DNA of 64,000 nucleotides from Eledone cirrhosa (GCA_964016885.1 OZ024742.1:12863311-12927310); one strand, 5' to 3'. Shown: positions 15,001 through 28,126, numbered from the stretch's first letter. Notes: generated by a model not told the origin, from the letters alone. Translations and numbers: made by a program.

Positions 15001-18000
15001 CTATGTTTTCTTAATTAATAATATGTCGGTCAACTTAACTATATTTACTAAATTAATAATATTTCTGTCACTTTAACTATGTTTACTAAATTAATAATAT
15101 GTCTGTCACCTTAACTATGTTTTCTAAATTAATAATATGTCTGTCACCTTAACTATGTTTACTAAATTAATTATATGTCTGTCACCTTAACTATGTTCAC
15201 TAAATTAATAATATATCTGCCACCTTATCTATGTTTACTAAATTAATAATATGTCTGTCACCTTAACTATGTTTACTAAATTAATAATATGTCTCTCACC
15301 TTAACTATGTTTACTAAATTAATAATATGTCTGCCACCTTAACTATGTTTACTAAATTAATATGTCTGCCACCTTAACTATGTTTTCTAAATTAATAATA
15401 GGTCTGCCACCTTAACTATGTTTACTAAATTAATAATATGTCCGACACCTTAACTATGTTTTCTAAATTAATAATATGTCTGTCACCTTAACTATGTTTA
15501 CTAAATTAATAATATGTCTGTCACCTTAACTATGTTTACTAACTTAATAGTATGTCTTTCACCTTAACTATGTTTTCTAAATTATAATATGTCTGTCACC
15601 TCAACTATGTTTACTAAATTAATAATATGTCTGTCACCTTAACTATGTTTTCTTAATAAATAATATGTCGGTCAACTTAACTATATTTACTAAATTAATA
15701 ATATGTCTGTCACCTTAACTATGTTTACTAAATTTATAATATGTCTGTCACCTTAACTATGTTTACTAAATTAATAATATGTCTGTCAGCTTAACTATAT
15801 TTACTAAATTAATAATATGTCTGCCACCTTAACTATGTTTACTAAATTAATAATATGTCAGCCACCTTAACTATGTTTACTAAATTAAAAATATGTCTGC
15901 CACCTTAACTACGTTTACTAAATTAATAATATCTCGGTCACCTTAACTATGTTTACTAAATTAATAATATTCCTGCCACCTTAACTATGTTTACTAAATT
16001 AGTAGTATGTCTGCCACCTTAACTTTATTTTCTAAATAAATAATACGTCTGTTACCTTAACTATGTTTACTAAATTTATATGTCTGTCACCTTAACTATG
16101 TTTACTAAATTAATACTATGTCTGTCAGCTTAACTATGTTTACTAAATTAATAATATGTCTGCCACCTTAAATATGTTTACTAAATTAATAATATGTCTG
16201 TCACCTTAACTCTGTTTACTAAATTAATAATATGTCTGCCACCTTAACTATGTTTACTAAATTATTAGTATGTCAGCCACCTTAACTATGTTTAGTAAAT
16301 TAATAATATATCTGCCACCTTAACTATATTTTCCAAATTAATAATGTCTGTCACCTTAACTATGTTTACTAAATTAATAATATATCTGCCATCTTAACTA
16401 TGTTTACTAAATTAATAATATGTCTGCCACCTTAACTATGTTTTCTAAATTAATAATAGGTCTGCCACCTTAACTATGTTTTCTCAATTAATAATATGTC
16501 TGTCACCTTAAATATTTTTACTAAATTAATAGTTTGTCTGTGACCTTAACTATGTTTTCTAAATTAATAATATATCTGTCACCTTAACGATGTTTATTAA
16601 ATTAATAGTATGTCTGTGACCTTAACTTTATTTTCTAAATAAATAATATGTCTGTTACCTTAACTATGTTTATTAATTAATAATATGTCTGTCACCTTAA
16701 CTATGTTTTATTAATTAATAATATGTCGGTCAACTTAACTATATTTACTAAATTAATAATATTTCTGTCACCTTAACTATGTTTACTAAATTAATAATAT
16801 GTCTGTCACCTTAACTATGTTTTCTAAATTAATAATATGTCTGTCACCTTAACTATGTTTACTAAATTAATTATATGTCTGTCACCTTAACTATGTTCAC
16901 TAAATTAATAATATGTCTGCCACCTTATCTATGTTTACTAAATTAATAATATGTCTGTCACATTAACTATGTTTACTAAATTAATATTATGTCTCTCCCC
17001 TTAACTATGTTTACTAAATTAATAATATGTCTGCCACCTTAACTATGTTTACTAAATTAATATGTCTGCCACCTTAACTATGTTTTCTAAATAAATAATA
17101 GGTCTGCCACCTTAACTATGTTTACTAAATTAATAATATGTCCGCCACCTTAACTATGTTTTCTAAATTAATAATATGTCTGTCACCTTAACTATGTTTA
17201 CTAAATTAATAATATGTATGTCACCTTAACTATGTTTACTAATTTAATAGTATGTCTTTCACCTTAACTATGTTTTCTAAATTATAATATGTCTGTCACC
17301 TCAACTATGTTTACTAAATTAATAATATGTCTGTCACCTTAACTATGTTTTCTTAATAAATAATATGTCGGTCAACTTAACTATATTTACTAAATTAATA
17401 ATATGTCTGTCACCTTAACTATGTTTACTAAATTACTAATTTGTCTGTCACCACAACTATGTTTACTAAATTACTAATATGTCTGTCACCTTAACTATGT
17501 TTTCTTAATTAATAATATGTCGGTCAACTTAACTATATTTACTAAATTAATAATATTTCTGTCACCTTAACTATGTTTTCTAAATTAATAATATGTCTGT
17601 CACCTTAACTATGTTTACTAAATTAATAATATGTCTCTCACCTTAACTATGTTTATTAAATTAATAGTATGTCTGTCACCTTAATAATGTTTTCTAAATT
17701 AATAATATGTCTGCCACCTTAACTATGTTTACTAAATTAATAGTATGTCTTTCACCTTAACTATGTTTTCTAAATTATAATATGTCTGCCACCTTAACTA
17801 TGTTTTCTAAATTAATAATAGGTCTGCCACCTTAACTATGTTTTCTCAATTAATAATATGTCTGTCACCTTAAATATTTTTACTAAATTAATAGTTTGTC
17901 TGTGACCTTAATTATGTTTTCTAAATTAATAATATATCTGTCACCTTAACGATGTTTATTAAATTAATAGTATGTCTGTGACCTTAACTTTATTTTCTAA

Positions 18001-19570
18001 ATAAATAATATGTCTGTTACCTTAACTATGTTTATTAATTAATAATATGTCTGTCACCTTAACTATGTTTTCTTAATTAATAATATGTCGGTCAACTTAA
18101 CTATATTTACTAAATTAATAATATTTCTGTCACCTTAACTATGTTTACTAAATTAATAATATGTCTGTCACCTTAACTATGTTTTCTAAATTAATAATAT
18201 GTCTGTCACCTTAACTATGTTTACTAAATTAATTATATGTCTGTCACCTTAACTATGTTCACTAAATTAATAATATGTCTGCCACCTTATCTATGTTTAC
18301 TAAATTAATAATATGTCTGTCACCTTAACTATGTTTACTAAATTAATATTATGTCTCTCCCCTTAACTATGTTTACTAAATTAATAATATGTCTGCCACC
18401 TTAACTATGTTTACTAAATTAATATGTCTGCCACCTTAACTATGTTTTCTAAATTAATAATAGGTCTGCCACCTTAACTATGTTTACTAAATTAATAATA
18501 TGTCTGTCACCTTAACTATGTGTTCTAAATTAATAATATGTCTGTCACCTTAACTATGTTTACTAAATTAATAATAGGTCTGTCACCTTAACTATGTTTA
18601 CTAACTTAATAGTATGTCTTTCACCTTAACTATGTTTTCTAAATTATAATATGTCTGTCACCTCAACTATGTTTACTAAATTAATAATATGTCTGTCACC
18701 TTAACTATGTTTTCTTAATAAATAATATGTCGGTCAACTTAACTATATTTACTAAATTAATAATATTTCTGTCACCTTAACTATGTTTTCTAAATTAATA
18801 ATATGTCTGTCACCTTAACTATGTTTACTAAATTACTAATTTGTCTGTCACCACAACTATGTTTACTAAATTACTAATATGTCTGTCACCTTAACTATGT
18901 TTTCTTAATTAATAATATGTCTGTCACCACAACTATGTTTACTAAATTACTAATATGTCTGTCACCTTAACTATGTTTACTAAATTAATAATATGTCTCT
19001 CACCTTAACTATGTTTACTTAATTAATAATATGTCTGTCACCTTCACTATGTTTAATAATTAATACTATGTCTGTCACCTTAATAATGTTTTCTAAATTA
19101 ATAATATGTCTGCCACCTTAACTATGTTTACTAAATTAATAATATGTCTGTCACTTTAACTATGTTTACTAAATTAATAGTATGTCTTTCACCTTAACTA
19201 TGTTTTCTAAATTATAATATGTCTGTCACCTTAACTATGTTTACTAAATTAATAATATGTCTGTCACCTTGACTATGTTTTCTAAATTAATAATATGTCT
19301 GTCATCTTAACTATGTTTACTAAATTACTAATATGTCTGTCACCTTAACTATGTTTACTAAATACTAATATGTCTCTCACCTTAACTATGTTTACTAAAT
19401 TAATAATATGTCTGTCACCTTAACTATGTTTACTAAATTAATAATATGTCTATCACCTTAATTATGTTTACTAAATTAATAATATTTCTGTCACCTTAAC
19501 TATGTTTACTAAATTAATAATATGTCTGTCACCTTAACTATGTTTATTAAATTTATAGTATGTCTATCAC
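1..19570. repeat. 38-bp satellite array, about 500 copies, with higher-order repeats
   Basis: The whole stretch is a head-to-tail array of a 38-bp AT-rich monomer. A typical unit contains ccaccttaactatgttta and then ctaaattaataatatgtctg; successive starts at 1 and 39 give the period. Monomers differ by recurrent variants (tgtctgtc versus tgtctgcc, ttttct versus tttact, tagtatg, tatgtcggtcaac) and by short indels, and strings of variants recur in the same order, which reveals higher-order copies (offsets 2572, 4997 and 4731 bp). Stops occur in every frame, so no long reading frame exists. The left end runs off the window, so the true array is longer. It ends near 19570, where the sequence changes to unique DNA. 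No transposon or gene interrupts the array as far as I can see. Confidence 0.97.
5600..10765. repeat. 2572-bp tandem duplication inside the 38-bp array
   Basis: Landmark variants recur exactly 2572 bp apart: taactatgattact at 5651 and 8223, gtcggtcaactt at 7456 and 10028, gtccgacacc at 7871 and 10443, ggtctacc at 8173 and 10745. The two copies look almost identical by eye. One substitution I noticed is g at 7820 against a at 10392. The copies must be recent or strongly homogenised. Confidence 0.9.
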
Positions 19571-19643
19571 ACAAATAAATTTTACCATCGAGTTTTGCAA
19601 CACCAGATCTTCTTTTTCTCATGTTTACTCTTATGTTATTTTA

Positions 19644-19848
19644 GATAGTTAAATAACTGGTGGATTGGCAGTATCGGTAGAGGGTCGGACGCCATGCTTT
19701 CCAGCATAGTTACGTCCCTTTACGATCTGAGTTCAAATCCCGCCGAGGTTGACTTTGCCTTTCATCCTTACGGGGTCGATAAAATAAAGTACCAGTAATG
19801 AACTGGGTATTTGCTGGCCTTGTGCCTAAAGTAGAAACAGTTATTTTA
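19644..19848 (+). mobile_element. tRNA-derived SINE (octopus type), near full length
   Basis: The tRNA-like head ttggcagtatcggtag starts at about 19665, followed by gagttcaaatcc as the B-box-like element, the body gataaaataaagtacc and the tail tgctggccttgtgcc with gtagaaac. The 9-bp repeat gttatttta lies at 19635-19643 and again at 19840-19848 and is a plausible target-site duplication. This is the first dispersed repeat after the satellite. Confidence 0.88.
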
Positions 19849-20103
19849 TGAAGAGTTGCACCCTCACTAATCTCCTTGGACTCTAGTTTTGTTGTGAGTG
19901 TAGAGGGTGGTCATATTTATGTTGAATATTCTTCTTCTTTCTTTGGTCCTGTGGCTCTTGGAGAGGTCGTAGTGGTGCTGCAGTAATATACAGCATTTCT
20001 ATGACATTAGAAAATATTGCGGCACCCATCTCCTCTTCATATCTGAATACAGAAGATATGTTCCTGAGAAGGTTAGAGAAGGGAAGCGAGAAAGAGATGT
20101 AAA

Positions 20104-20320
20104 GGAATAATCGACCCCAGTATGGTACTTATTTTTATCGACCTCGAATGGGTGAAAGGCACAGTTAATCTATGTTGGATATATTTATTTCTAATTTGAC
20201 AACAAAGCTCGGGGGAAGGGTAAAGTTGATTAATTCAAGCACAATACCGACCGATGCTTTATTTTATCGACCTGGGAAGGATGAGAGGCTAACTTAAACT
20301 CAACGGGATTTGAACTCTTT
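20104..20320 (-). mobile_element. Two decayed SINE fragments, minus strand
   Basis: On the minus strand the SINE body is recognisable twice: about 20104-20170 (ggtcgataaaaataag, then a fragment of the tail) and about 20195-20320 (body plus a B-box-like piece; on the plus strand ttattttatcgacctggg and ggatttgaactc). Both lack the 5' head and are diverged. Confidence 0.7.
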
Positions 20321-20774
20321 ATGTAAACATCCACTAAATACGACAATGGCATTTTATCTGACGCCCTACCAATTCTGGCAATACATTACCTTTATGTTAG
20401 ATATAATATTAAAAGTCTTTGATTACTGTCTTTTTTCGTTTTTGATTGTTTTGTTTTTGTTTGTTTTTAGACATAACTATCTGGTTTTCAATATAAAAGG
20501 TTTTATAAGCAAATGTCTACACAGAGCGGGCACTGTCACGATAATCCGTCTTACAATCATGAAGAAGTCTGACTGAAAGAATTACTGACATCTCAGATAC
20601 TGGCGTGATAATATATTTCTAATCGTTGAAAGATATCTCTTCTACTCAAATAAATGGCAAAACTCTTACATTTTCACTGCTCAAAGTTTACCAATGTCTT
20701 CTGAAATTAAGATTATATTTCTTCATGTTATTTATTTATTTATCTATATATTGGTCGTTTATTTGTTTGTTTTC
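20321..20774. other. Unassigned AT-rich unique DNA
   Basis: No recognisable element. The short open frames here are AT-rich, hydrophobic by composition and match no family that I know. Confidence 0.5.
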
Positions 20775-21072
20775 AGTGGTTTGCCAGAGTCGTTAGAGTG
20801 TCGGATAACACGTGTTGTGAGACATTTCTCCTGGTCTTTATATTCCGGGTTCAAATCCAGCCGAGGTCAACTTTGTCTTTTATGTTTCCGGTGTCGATTA
20901 AATAAAGAACCATTAACCAGTCAATTACTGGAATCGATATAATTGACCTAATCCCTAACACGAATTTGATCTCAGTGTGATTTGAACTAAGAAGGTACGA
21001 GTTAAGAGCCGGAACAAATACTGCTGTGCCCTTGTCCGACGCTCTCACGACTCTTCTATTCCACCGCCTCTA
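20775..21072. mobile_element. Two SINEs in convergent orientation
   Basis: A plus-strand SINE runs from about 20775 (head gtttgccagagtcgttagag, B-box gggttcaaatcc) to about 20958. A minus-strand SINE copy follows directly to 21072, where the plus strand reads gatttgaactaag and ends accgcctc, the complement of the usual SINE start. The pair can form a loose hairpin of tRNA-like heads facing outward. Confidence 0.7.
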
Positions 21073-21732
21073 TCAATGGTTAATTATAGTCATTGATGTC
21101 ACCGCTCGACAGTCTTTGTATCTGTCTGTTTCGTGGAAATAGAGACTTTTCTCTGATGAATGTTAAATACAACACAGACAATTTTCTGTTTCATCTTTTT
21201 TTTTCTAAATCAAGTGCGAACTAGAACATTTTTCTCATTGGAGTCTAATGATGTCACACGTCTCCCATGTCTGTGGGTTGGTGCATATGTAATTGTAACA
21301 GCTGCAGTAGAGACACTTGCTTACATATCTAAAGCTTCTTTGAATTTTGATATAGATTTCAACTTTAGATTTTTACATTTACCTTCCTTCTTCTGATTAC
21401 TGAATACTGAAGCTGACACTCGGTACTCAGAAGGGAGGTACCTGTAATAGCCTAAAATTGAAATCGATATTAAAGTTCGAAGAAGAAGGGGAAGGAGAAA
21501 AGAGGATTTCAACTTTAACATTTACATTACTATATATTTACTACTATATTTTTGCAGTAAGCACTTTATTTCACATAATTATCTCACATAATACTGAATC
21601 TATGAGATTTTGATATTATGTATTTTGAGAACAATACCTTAACGCCAGTATGAACAGTTGGTTACAGCCACTTTAAACAGAAAGAGGTGAGAGAATTCTG
21701 GCCGGATATGGCCGGTTTGAATGCTAAAGGGT
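21073..21732. other. Unassigned unique DNA
   Basis: AT-rich sequence without a recognised gene. Short open frames (for example 21160-21396 plus and 21321-21521 minus) overlap one another on opposite strands and show no known domain. A short GC-containing patch, ctggccggatatggccgg at about 21697, looks like part of a dispersed repeat, but I cannot name it. Confidence 0.4.
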
Positions 21733-21850
21733 TAAGCAAGGGTAAAATTGAGTAAATCAACTGGTACTTTATTTATCGATCACAAGAAGGATGAAAATCA
21801 AAGTTGAACAGGAAGGGATTTGAACTCAGAATGTAATGTCACAATGAAAT
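21733..21850 (-). mobile_element. SINE fragment, minus strand
   Basis: The plus strand reads actggtactttatttatcg and then gggatttgaactcag, the complement of the SINE body and B-box. The head is missing. Confidence 0.65.
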
Positions 21851-21930
21851 TTTAATTGTAATATCATTACTCGCAGTATGGCAGGATGGTTTCATCTATT
21901 TCCTGGTAACAAACTACCAACTGGCCATTA

Positions 21931-22036
21931 GGGTGTCTCAAATAAATGTATACATACTTTGATTACCTGTATAGGCAATATTTATTAAAATGCTGTTGAG
22001 GTGTGTATACATTTTTTTATGGGGGGAGGGACACCC
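21931..22036. mobile_element. Short mariner-like MITE with terminal inverted repeats
   Basis: About 106 bp. The left end gggtgtctcaaataaatgta matches the complement of the right end (atacattttttt, then gggacaccc), flanked by TA at the left and TA two bases beyond the right end. The ends resemble the cagggtgtcc type common in mariner-derived elements. There is no coding capacity, so it would be non-autonomous. The family assignment is an inference from the terminal motif. Confidence 0.55.
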
Positions 22037-22187
22037 TGTATATACATTTCTTTAGCAAAGTTGAGTCCTAACAATTTTGGCAGTTGGTTTATTTGGAGAA
22101 ATCAATTACAATAAACAGTTTTGTATTTCATGTTTGTCAAGATCTGGTACGAAAGATAATCATTTTCAGATTGGATTTTAATACACT

Positions 22188-23496
22188 CATATATCTACAT
22201 GTCATATATCTACATGTCTATCATATATCTACATGTTGTCATCTATCTAGATGTTGTCATATATCTACATGTCTATCATATATCTATATGTCTATCATAT
22301 ATCTACATGTCTACCATTTATCTACATGTCTACCATATATCTACATGTCTATCATATATCTAAATGTTATCATTTATCTACATGTCTATCATATATCTAC
22401 ATGTTGTCATATATCTACATGTTATCATATATCTACATGTTATCAAATATCTACATATCTGTCATGTATTATCTACAAGTCTATCATATATCTACATGTC
22501 TACAATATATCTACATGTCTATCATATATCTATATGTCTATCATATATCTACATGTCCAGCATTTATCTACATGTCTACCATATATCTACATGTCTATCA
22601 TATATCTACATGTCTATCATATATCTACATGTTATCATATATCTACATGTTATCATATTTCTACATGTTACCATACATCTACATGTTATCATATATCTAA
22701 ATGTGGTCATATCTCTACATGTTATCATATATCTACATGTTATCATATATCTACATGTTATCATTTATCTACACGTCTATCATATATCTACATGTTATCA
22801 TATATCTACATGTTATCATATATCTACATGTTGTCATATATCTACATGTTATCATCTATCTATATGTCTACCATATATCTACATGTCTATCATATATTTA
22901 TATGTTTATCATATATCTACATGTTGTCATATATCTACATGTTATCATATATCTACATGTCTATCATGTAGGATCTACAAGTCTATCATATATCTACATG
23001 TCTACATATATCTACAAATCTATCATTTATCTACATCTTATCATATATCTATATGTTTATCATATATCTACATGTCTATCATATATCTACATGTTATCAT
23101 ATATCTACATGTTATCATGTATCTACATGTCTATCATATATCTACATGTTATCATATATCTACATGTTATCATGTATCTACATGTTATCATATATCTACA
23201 TGTCTATCATATATCTACATGTCTACCATATATCTACATGTCTATTATATATCTACATGTCTATCATATATCTACATGTTATCATATATCTACATGTTAT
23301 CATATATCTTAATGTTGTCATATCTCTACATGTTATCATATATCTACATGTTATCATATATCTACATGCTATCATTTATCTACATGTCTATCATATATCT
23401 ACATGTTATCATTTATCTACATGTTATCATATATCTACATGTTGTCATATATCTACATGTCTATCATATATCTACATGTCTATAATATACCCACAT
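22188..23496. repeat. 18/19-bp minisatellite, about 70 copies
   Basis: Units alternate between a 19-bp form (ctatcatatatctacatgt) and an 18-bp form (gttatcatatatctacat). The mixture changes frame often, yet stop codons are rare, so several overlapping open frames of up to 373 codons result. They encode only permutations of Ile-Tyr-Leu-His-Val and Ile-Ser-Thr-Cys and have no gene-like features. Confidence 0.95.
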
Positions 23497-23499
23497 GAG

Positions 23500-23690
23500 G
23501 GGTGTTCTGTTTGTTGTGAGTTATGTGGTTGTTGTGTGTAGTTGGTTGTATGTTGTATGGTTGTTATGTGTTATGAGTTTTGTGGTTATGTGATTGTTGT
23601 GTGTTTCTTGTTGTTAGTTTTGTGGTTTTTCAGTTGTTTGTTGTATGTTGTTTGTTGTGAGTTGTGTGGTTGTTATGTGTAGTTAGATGT
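23500..23690. repeat. Degenerate GT-rich low-complexity patch
   Basis: Irregular runs of gttgtgtg, gttgttatgtg and ttgttgtatgttg. No unit is regular enough to call a period. Confidence 0.6.
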
Positions 23691-24536
23691 TTGAATCCAG
23701 AAATATCTTAGAGCATCATTGACAGCTACAACTTTGGTAATTCCACCAAAGAATAACCTTTACAAATATTACAGAAATCTACTGTACATGACCTTGGAAG
23801 GAATATATCGTTGACAAGGAAACCAATGGCAACTACAGAGGTCAGAGTTATCTCCCTTCCCAACCTGACACATCTCCATACAAGACATCTAAAAATACAG
23901 CTGTCACATACAGAAATAATGTTTGTAAATATGGTAGAAAGAATCTCTAAATGTCTACAATATAACAGTAATGGTATTAACCAGAAAGTTGGGGTAGAAA
24001 TAGATTTGATTATTCTTCACAACGTTTATAATTAAAACAAAAAACAAAATTATTACAACCAGAACTCCCACCTCTATCATCCATCATTACACATTATATT
24101 CAAGTCAGACAAGAGAAAACCTTTTATAACAGGTGTGATCTTATAACATACATAAAATATATAGAAAGAACACTGTATCTATATATGAAATATATAGTTA
24201 TTAGAAATGACATTTGTAAACCAATAGAGATTGATCCTACAGAAGAAATGAAGGCTTCCAAAATAGTTAACAACATGAAGGACATTAATATAATAAACAT
24301 ATCAACATAGATACAATTGTATCGTAGAGTCAGTAAAATAGATTTATACAAATCCAGACACATATCGTACAAGGCAACATTAAAAACTATAACTCAAATG
24401 ACACCACAGAAATAGCCAACGTGTTAAAAACTAGAGATAACTTAAAGTACACAGCACTAAAAGCTTATACAACCAAAATAGAACTCAGGATCAAACATTT
24501 GAACAAAGAAATTTGACAGTATATGTTACATTTATT
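23691..24536 (+). other. Unassigned DNA with a possible decayed coding relic
   Basis: There is no intact gene. Around 24215-24520 the plus strand has coding-like composition in two frames (for example EIANVLKTRDNLKYTALK at 24410-24463), broken by stops and frame changes. The Lys/Asn/Ile-rich, charged character resembles part of a non-LTR retrotransposon polyprotein, but I cannot identify a motif. A 74-codon frame at 23811-24035 is unrecognised. Treat this as a weak hint only. Confidence 0.25.
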
Positions 24537-24548
24537 ATTAGTTAATTC

Positions 24549-24684
24549 CGTTACGACCATTTACGGTCTGAGTTCAAATCCCACCGAGGTCGGCTTTGCC
24601 TTTCATCATTACGGGGTCGATAAAATAAAGTACCAGTAATGTACTGAGATAATTGCTGGCCTTGTGCCAAAAGTAGAAGCAATC
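24549..24684 (+). mobile_element. 5'-truncated SINE with a 12-bp target duplication
   Basis: It begins at cgttacgacc, has ctgagttcaaatccc, gataaaataaagtacc and tgctggccttgtgcc, and ends near gtagaagcaatc. The 12-bp repeat attagttaattc occurs at 24537-24548 and 24685-24696, which fixes both ends and shows insertion of an already truncated copy. Confidence 0.9.
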
Positions 24685-24849
24685 ATTAGTTAATTCTATT
24701 CCTCTCTGTCTAAACTGTTGGAAAATGCTGAATAATCTAGCAAGCTGGATTCCGTTCCTGTCACAAACTATCATATATATGATGTCTAAATGTGGTTATC
24801 ATTCGGTTCACACAGCATTTCAATGTAGTTTCTTTATTATTATTTGCTA

Positions 24850-24985
24850 GCATAGTTACGTCCCTTTACAGTCTCAGTTCAAATCCCGCCGAGGTTAACT
24901 TTGCCTTTCATCCTTAGGGGGTCGATAAAATAAAGTACCAGTAATGTACTGGGTAATTGCTGGCCTTGTGCTTAATGTAGAAAAA
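24850..24985 (+). mobile_element. 5'-truncated SINE with an 11-bp target duplication
   Basis: Same family and nearly the same truncation point as the SINE 165 bp upstream (first bases gcatagttacgtcccttt). The direct repeat attatttgcta lies at 24839-24849 and 24986-24996. Confidence 0.9.
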
Positions 24986-25115
24986 ATTATTTGCTATAGA
25001 AGTTTCACTTGGATAGGAAGGTGAGGGTGGAGAGAGAAGTGCTGCTCCCCAGTACATTTGCTGAAAGGTGGGTAAATGTGGCGAGAATAGACCGTTTGAG
25101 TGGGCCTACTCTGGT

Positions 25116-25136
25116 CACTACTACTACTACTACTAT

Positions 25137-25181
<45 letters not shown>

Positions 25182-25422
25182 CGTTACTAGTACTAGTACT
25201 ACTATTACTACTACTACTACCAGTACAACTACCGCTACTACTACTACAACTATTACTACTACTACTACTACTACCGCTACTACTACTACAAATATTACTA
25301 CTACTACTACCGCTACTACTACTATAACCGCTACTACTATAACTACCACTACTACTACTACTGCTACTAATACTACCATCACTGCTACTACTACCACTAC
25401 TACTACTACCGCTACTACTTCA

Positions 25423-25463
<41 letters not shown>

Positions 25464-25590
25464 CGCTACTACTACTACTACTGTTACTACTACTACAACG
25501 ACCACTACTACTACTACTACTACTATTATTACTACTACCATTACTACTACCGCTACTACTACTACTACTACTACTACTGCTACTACCGCA

Positions 25591-25655
<65 letters not shown>

Positions 25656-25683
25656 TACTACTATCACTACTACCTCTACCACA
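25116..25683. repeat. (ACT)n trinucleotide tract, imperfect
   Basis: About 570 bp of act triplets with scattered att, acc, gct and agt substitutions. Because the period is 3, both strands stay open (Thr-rich plus, Val-rich minus, Leu-rich in another frame). These frames are composition artefacts. Confidence 0.95.
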
Positions 25684-25759
25684 CTATATTTCTTCTATTA
25701 CTATAGGGTTGTTTTCAGAGAGGGTCACAGTGACCTGACGATCAACAGAACAACTGTTT

Positions 25760-27940
25760 CATTTCACCAACAGATGAACAACTGTTTCATTTCACCAACA
25801 GATGAACAACTGTTTCATTTCACCAACAGATGAACAACTGTTTCTTTTCACCAATAGATGAACAACTGTTTCATTTCCCCAACAGATGAACAACTGTTTC
25901 ATTTCACCAACAGATGAACAACTGTTTCATTTTACCAATAGATGAACAACTGTTTCATTTCACCAACAGATGAACAACTGTTTCATTTCACCAACAGATG
26001 AACAACTGTTTTTTTTTCACCAACAGATGAACAACAGTTTCATTTCACCAATAGATGAACAACTGTTTCATTTCACCAACAGATGAACAACTGTTTCATT
26101 TCACCAACAGATAAACAACTGTTTCATTTCACCAACAGATGATATATATAATTTCACCAACAGATGAACAACTGTTCCATTTCACCAACAGATGAACAAC
26201 TGTTTCATTTCACCAACAGATTAACAACTGTTTCATTTTACCAACAGATGAACAACTGTTTCATTTCACCAACATATGAACAATTATTTCATTTTACCAA
26301 CAGATGAACAACTGTTTCATTTCACCAACAGATGAAAAACTGATTCATTTCACCAACAGATGAACAACTGCTTCATTTCACCAACAGATGAACAACTGTT
26401 ACATTTCACCAACAGATGAACAACTGTTTCTTTTCACCAACAGATGAACAACTGTTTCATTTCACCAACAGATGAACAACTGTTTCATTTCACCAACAGA
26501 TGAACAACTGTTCCATCTCACCAACAGATGAACAACTATTTCTTTTCACCAACAGATGAACAACTGTTTCATTTCACTAACAGATGAACAACTGTTTCAT
26601 TTTACCAACAGATGATATATATAATTTCACCAACAGATGAACGACTGTTCCATTTCACCAACAGATGAACAACTGTTTCATTTTACCAACAGATGATATA
26701 TATAATTTCACCAACAGATGAACGACTGTTCCATTTCACCAACAGATGAACAACTGTTTCATTTCACCAACAGATTAACAACTGTTTCATTTTACCAACA
26801 GATGAACAACTGTTTCATTTCACCAACATATGATATATATAATTTCACCAACAGATGAACAACTGTTTCATTTCACCAACAGATGAACAACTGTTTCATT
26901 TTACCAACAGATGAAATATATAATTTCACCAACAGATGAACAACTGTTCCATTTCACCAACAGATGATCAACTGTTTTATTTTACCAACATATTAACAAC
27001 TGTTTCATTTTACCAACAGATGAACAATTGTTTCATTTCACCAATAGATGAACAACTGTTTCATTTTACCAACAGATGAACAATTGTTTCATTTCACCAA
27101 CAGATGAACAATTATTTCATTTCACCAACAGATGAACAACTGTTTCATTTCACCAACAGATGAACAACTGTTTCATTTCACCAACAGATGAACAACTGTT
27201 TCATTTCACCAACAGATAAACAACTGTTTCATTTCACCAACAGATGAACAACTGTTTCATTTCACCAACAGATGAACAACTGTTTCATTTCACCAACAGA
27301 TGAACAACTGTTTCATTTCACCAACAGATGAACAACTGTTTCATTTCACCAACAGATGAACACCTGTTCCATTTCACCAACAGATGCATAACTGTTTCTT
27401 TTCACCAACAGATGAACAACTGTTTCATTTCACCAAGAGATGAACAACTGTTTCTTTTCACCAATAGATGAACAACTGTTTCATTTCCCCAACAGATGAA
27501 CAACTGTTTCATTTCACCAACAGATGAACAACTGTTTCATTTTACCAATAGACGAACAACTGTTTCATTTCACCAACAGATGAACAACTGTTTCATTTTA
27601 CCAACAGATGAAATATATAATTTCACCAACAGATGAACAACTGTTCCATTTCACCAACAGATGAACAACTGTTTCATTTCACCAACAGATGAACAATCGT
27701 TTCATTTCACCAACAGATGAACAACTGTTTCATTTTACCAAAAGATGAACAACTGTTTCATTTCACCAACAGATGAACAACTGTTTCATTTTACCAATAG
27801 ATGATATATATAATTTCACCAACAGATTAACAACTGTTCCATTTCACCAACAGATGAACAACTGTTTCATTTCACCAACAGATGAATAATTGTTTCATTT
27901 CACCAACAGATGAACAACTGTTTCATTTCACCAACAGATG
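25760..27940. repeat. 28-bp minisatellite with an embedded 25-bp marker unit, about 78 copies
   Basis: The unit joins tgaacaactgtttcat and ttcaccaacaga. A variant unit with tgatatatataatttcacc recurs at about 26140, 26612, 26693 and 26831, in related forms at about 26914 and 27608, and again at about 27804, which indicates higher-order duplication. The array starts after a 76-bp spacer beyond the (ACT)n tract. Confidence 0.95.
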
Positions 27941-28099
27941 GAAATATGGAGATGGCAGAAGTACACGATAATATACGAGTATACACCTGGCCACGTGATC
28001 CGCTAAAGAAACACCACACACACACACATATACAGACTTATACAAACGTATATTGGCCTTGTTTATCTCTCTTCCTCTCCCAGTCAAAATTATTAGAAA

Positions 28100-28126
28100 A
28101 ACACACACACACATACACACACACAT

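Noticed and set aside
1..19570. CRISPR-like array of short repeats
   Set aside because: There are no unique spacers: the whole 38-bp unit repeats. The genome is animal.
1..19570. Centromeric or telomeric identity of the 38-bp satellite
   Set aside because: Neither a CENP-B-like box that I would trust nor telomeric TTAGGG arrays are visible; location cannot be told from this window.
19644..19848. tRNA gene in the SINE head
   Set aside because: Only A-box-like and B-box-like parts remain; no full cloverleaf with an acceptor stem. The same applies to the type B heads at 51.8 and 52.5 kb.
22084..23541. Overlapping open frames of up to 373 codons
   Set aside because: They arise from the 18/19-bp minisatellite and encode only its permutations; no gene features.
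24124..24372. 82-codon minus-strand frame, hydrophobic
   Set aside because: AT-rich composition explains the hydrophobic residues; it lies opposite a weak plus-strand retroelement-like relic.
25005..25833. Thr-rich, Val-rich and Leu-rich frames in the ACT tract
   Set aside because: A stop-free trinucleotide repeat leaves all such frames open. No domain, no flanking coding sequence.
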